DNA from: Larus michahellis
Taxonomy: Eukaryota; Chordata; Aves; Charadriiformes; Laridae
DNA: 64,000 bases
Direction: 5' to 3'
Assembly: GCF_964199755.1 (NCBI RefSeq)
Contig: NC_133896.1
Span: 89,450,215 to 89,514,214 of the forward strand
Shown here piece after piece: positions 62,834 to 64,000 of this stretch (positions within the stretch are counted from its first letter, which is position 1; the number at the start of each line of letters is the position of its first letter). The notes beneath the pieces were generated by a model. That model made no database searches. It saw nothing but the letters and a program-made list of their open reading frames with translations, and was not told the origin of the DNA. The position numbers and the translations under genes were made by a program.

Positions 62834-62900
62834 CAGTGAAAGCACTCACTTGGAAGTAGGAGATGAAGATTCAGCTCCCAGGTCTGAACTAGGCAGAACA
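62834..62900 (+). mobile_element. Possible ancient tRNA-derived SINE fragment (MIR/CORE-like)
   Basis: The segment reads like the head of an old tRNA-derived SINE. An A-box-like GTGAAAGCACTCACTTGG is followed, after a GTAGGAGA motif, by a B-box-like GATTCAGCTCCC. This spacing and the words AGCACT and GGAG resemble the MIR/CORE-SINE 5' region. The 3' part is not recognisable. It is decayed and could be a chance resemblance; a RepeatMasker run would decide. Confidence 0.35.
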
Positions 62901-63392
62901 ACAACTTAAAACCTGTGAATTGCGTTTTCAGGAGACAGAATCCAGAAGAGCTGGGTTTGAATAGAGTGGTCAGTGTTTCTGATTTTCAGGACATATTCTG
63001 CAAGGTATCTCCTCACACGAAACAGGCTTGTTTGTAACGCACTAAAACTTTTTATGAGATAGGAAAATAGCTTTCCCTCTAGTTCAGCTGCTGTAATTTC
63101 CCTAGGAGCTGCCACTGGTTTAAATCTTTAACAAATACTGACCTATTAGACAGTTTAAGTTTAGTGTAAAGTTACTAAACTTCTAACAATCCAGCATTTT
63201 TAGTATAGAAATAAACTGGTTCAAAGCAATTCTCTGCTTTATTGTTATTCAGACTGAGGAGCTATGGGGCAGCCATATAATGAAATGTGTCAGTGTCACA
63301 CTGCAGAACCTACTTTCTTCAATTACCCTAACTTTTGCTAAGCCAGGATATTAGCAATTCTATTCCAGACAAGTTTGCATGTCATGACTCAC

Positions 63393-63465
63393 CTTCAGAG
63401 TTCACAGAAAAATTCAGAAGACCTCCATCTGTCAGCAAGTCCAATGCAAGGTTAACGTTGTGAAG
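63393..63465 (-). CDS. PARVG: PARVG penultimate coding exon (CH2 domain)
   Basis: This 73-nt exon on the minus strand starts in phase 0 and ends after one base of the next codon. It encodes LHNVNLALDLLTDGGLLNFS and then VNSE. The donor is a consensus AAG|GTGAGT (GT at 63391-63392). The acceptor is GAGCAG preceded by a (CT)n tract. Splicing to 61485 restores a GAT codon (Asp) and gives NSE-D-IVNGD, matching the family pattern PED-IVN. The leucine-rich N-V-x-x-A-L-x-L-L helix and the GLL turn are typical of CH domains; LHNV and LALDLL match PARVG more closely than the LNVSFAFEL of PARVA. Gamma-parvin is an actin-linked adaptor that joins ILK and PINCH at integrin adhesions, mainly in haematopoietic cells. 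Upstream exons, including CH1 and the first part of CH2, must lie beyond the right edge of the window. Confidence 0.88.
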
Positions 63466-63472
63466 CTGCTCA

Positions 63473-63493
63473 TGAGAGAGAGAGAGAGAGAGA
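63473..63493 (-). repeat. (CT)n microsatellite forming the polypyrimidine tract of a PARVG acceptor
   Basis: On the plus strand this is a pure (GA)n run of about ten units. On the gene strand it reads (CT)n and lies 5-10 nt upstream of the acceptor of the 73-nt PARVG exon. It therefore occupies the position where U2AF binds. Confidence 0.9.
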
Positions 63494-64000
63494 TCAATAT
63501 AAGAGAAAATATTTTCTACCCAACAGTGCAGTGGCCAGGAGGTTTTAAAAAGCATTCCTCTATTAGCTGAAGATTCTCATTCATAAATATGTACTCGTAT
63601 TCATCTCCTAGGTTTTGATGGAGTGCTCTTCAGAATTTCTACCGATTATCATATAAAATCAGATATAAAATCCATCTCCAACAAAACTTATTCCATGAGG
63701 TGGGCAGAAGAATACAGTTATTTAAAAATAGACCTTACATGTGAAAGTCTTGTGTTAATGGATGTTTCCACAGGGAAAACAGGCTAGATTCATGACTGGA
63801 TCTAATAGATGCATGGAATTTATTTCTATCTTTTTAACAATGCCCATACACTTAGCACATTTGGAACAAACAAAAAATACATAAGGAAAAAGTTCTCTGT
63901 ATTTCACTCAGGATTACGAAGACTGGAAATCTTCCAATCAATCAGCTATATTTTTGAGCTAGAAGTTTATGCTTTAACATATAAAAATGTCTACACACAA

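Larger units (their letters stand above)
61486..63392 (-). other. PARVG: Last intron of PARVG
   Basis: This GT-AG intron of 1907 bp is in phase 1. GT is at 63392-63391 and AG at 61487-61486 when read on the minus strand. It holds an A-rich run at 62436-62460, a possible old tRNA-derived SINE at 62834-62900, and a plus-strand pyrimidine tract followed by a short open frame (61909-62103). No further minus-strand exon was found between the two coding exons, and the reading frame joins perfectly without one. Confidence 0.85.

Noticed and set aside
1..64000. CRISPR arrays, operons, rRNA, functional tRNA genes, retroviral gag/pol/env
   Set aside because: No regularly spaced direct repeats, no tRNA cloverleaf other than decayed SINE heads, and no retroviral reading frames next to the LTR were found.

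Overview
The window is vertebrate, and almost certainly avian, nuclear DNA. The evidence is three 5'-truncated CR1 LINE copies with the typical avian CR1 3' end (octamer ATTCTATG-type tail), one complete solo LTR of the avian ERVL type with a 5-bp target-site duplication, at least one old tRNA-derived SINE of MIR/CORE type, and AT-rich DNA without prokaryotic gene organisation. There are no operons, CRISPR arrays, rRNA or tRNA genes. Nearly all open reading frames longer than 60 codons are chance ORFs: they lack domains, they overlap on both strands, and some lie inside CR1 copies.

One real protein-coding gene is visible, at the right edge on the minus strand. Two exons, at 63393-63465 and 61406-61485, join in phase (phase-1 intron, GT-AG) to encode the end of a calponin-homology domain. 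The peptide (…LHNVNLALDLL…/…DIVNGDMKATMRILY…) is closest to the second CH domain of gamma-parvin (PARVG), an adaptor of the ILK-PINCH-parvin complex at focal adhesions of blood cells. The stop codon is at 61406-61408. A 3' UTR follows toward lower coordinates, with candidate poly(A) signals near 60210 and 59615. The upstream exons lie beyond position 64000.

Positions 1 to about 59600 read as an intergenic region 3' of PARVG. In human the next gene is SHISAL1 (KIAA1644), convergent with PARVG. No SHISAL1 coding exon was recognised here, so it probably lies to the left of the window. The desert holds CR1 at 39137-39570 (minus), 43978-44137 (minus) and 46551-46929 (plus), the ERVL-type solo LTR at 39694-40436 (minus), a MIR-like SINE near 22985-23110, microsatellites and small tandem duplications. 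Several blocks have the texture of conserved non-coding enhancers: 17930-18145, 35840-36620, 49580-49745 and 51040-51210.

The most unusual observations are four. A 72-bp ungapped, about 85% identical duplication of an enhancer-like element lies 1113 bp apart (51137-51208 and 52250-52321). A (CT)n microsatellite serves as the polypyrimidine tract of the penultimate PARVG exon and is followed by a GAGCAG tandem acceptor. A few orphan exon or microexon candidates have strong splice sites. Finally, there are two CpG-enriched islands without an obvious gene. No new multi-gene biological system was found; the interest here is regulatory and structural.
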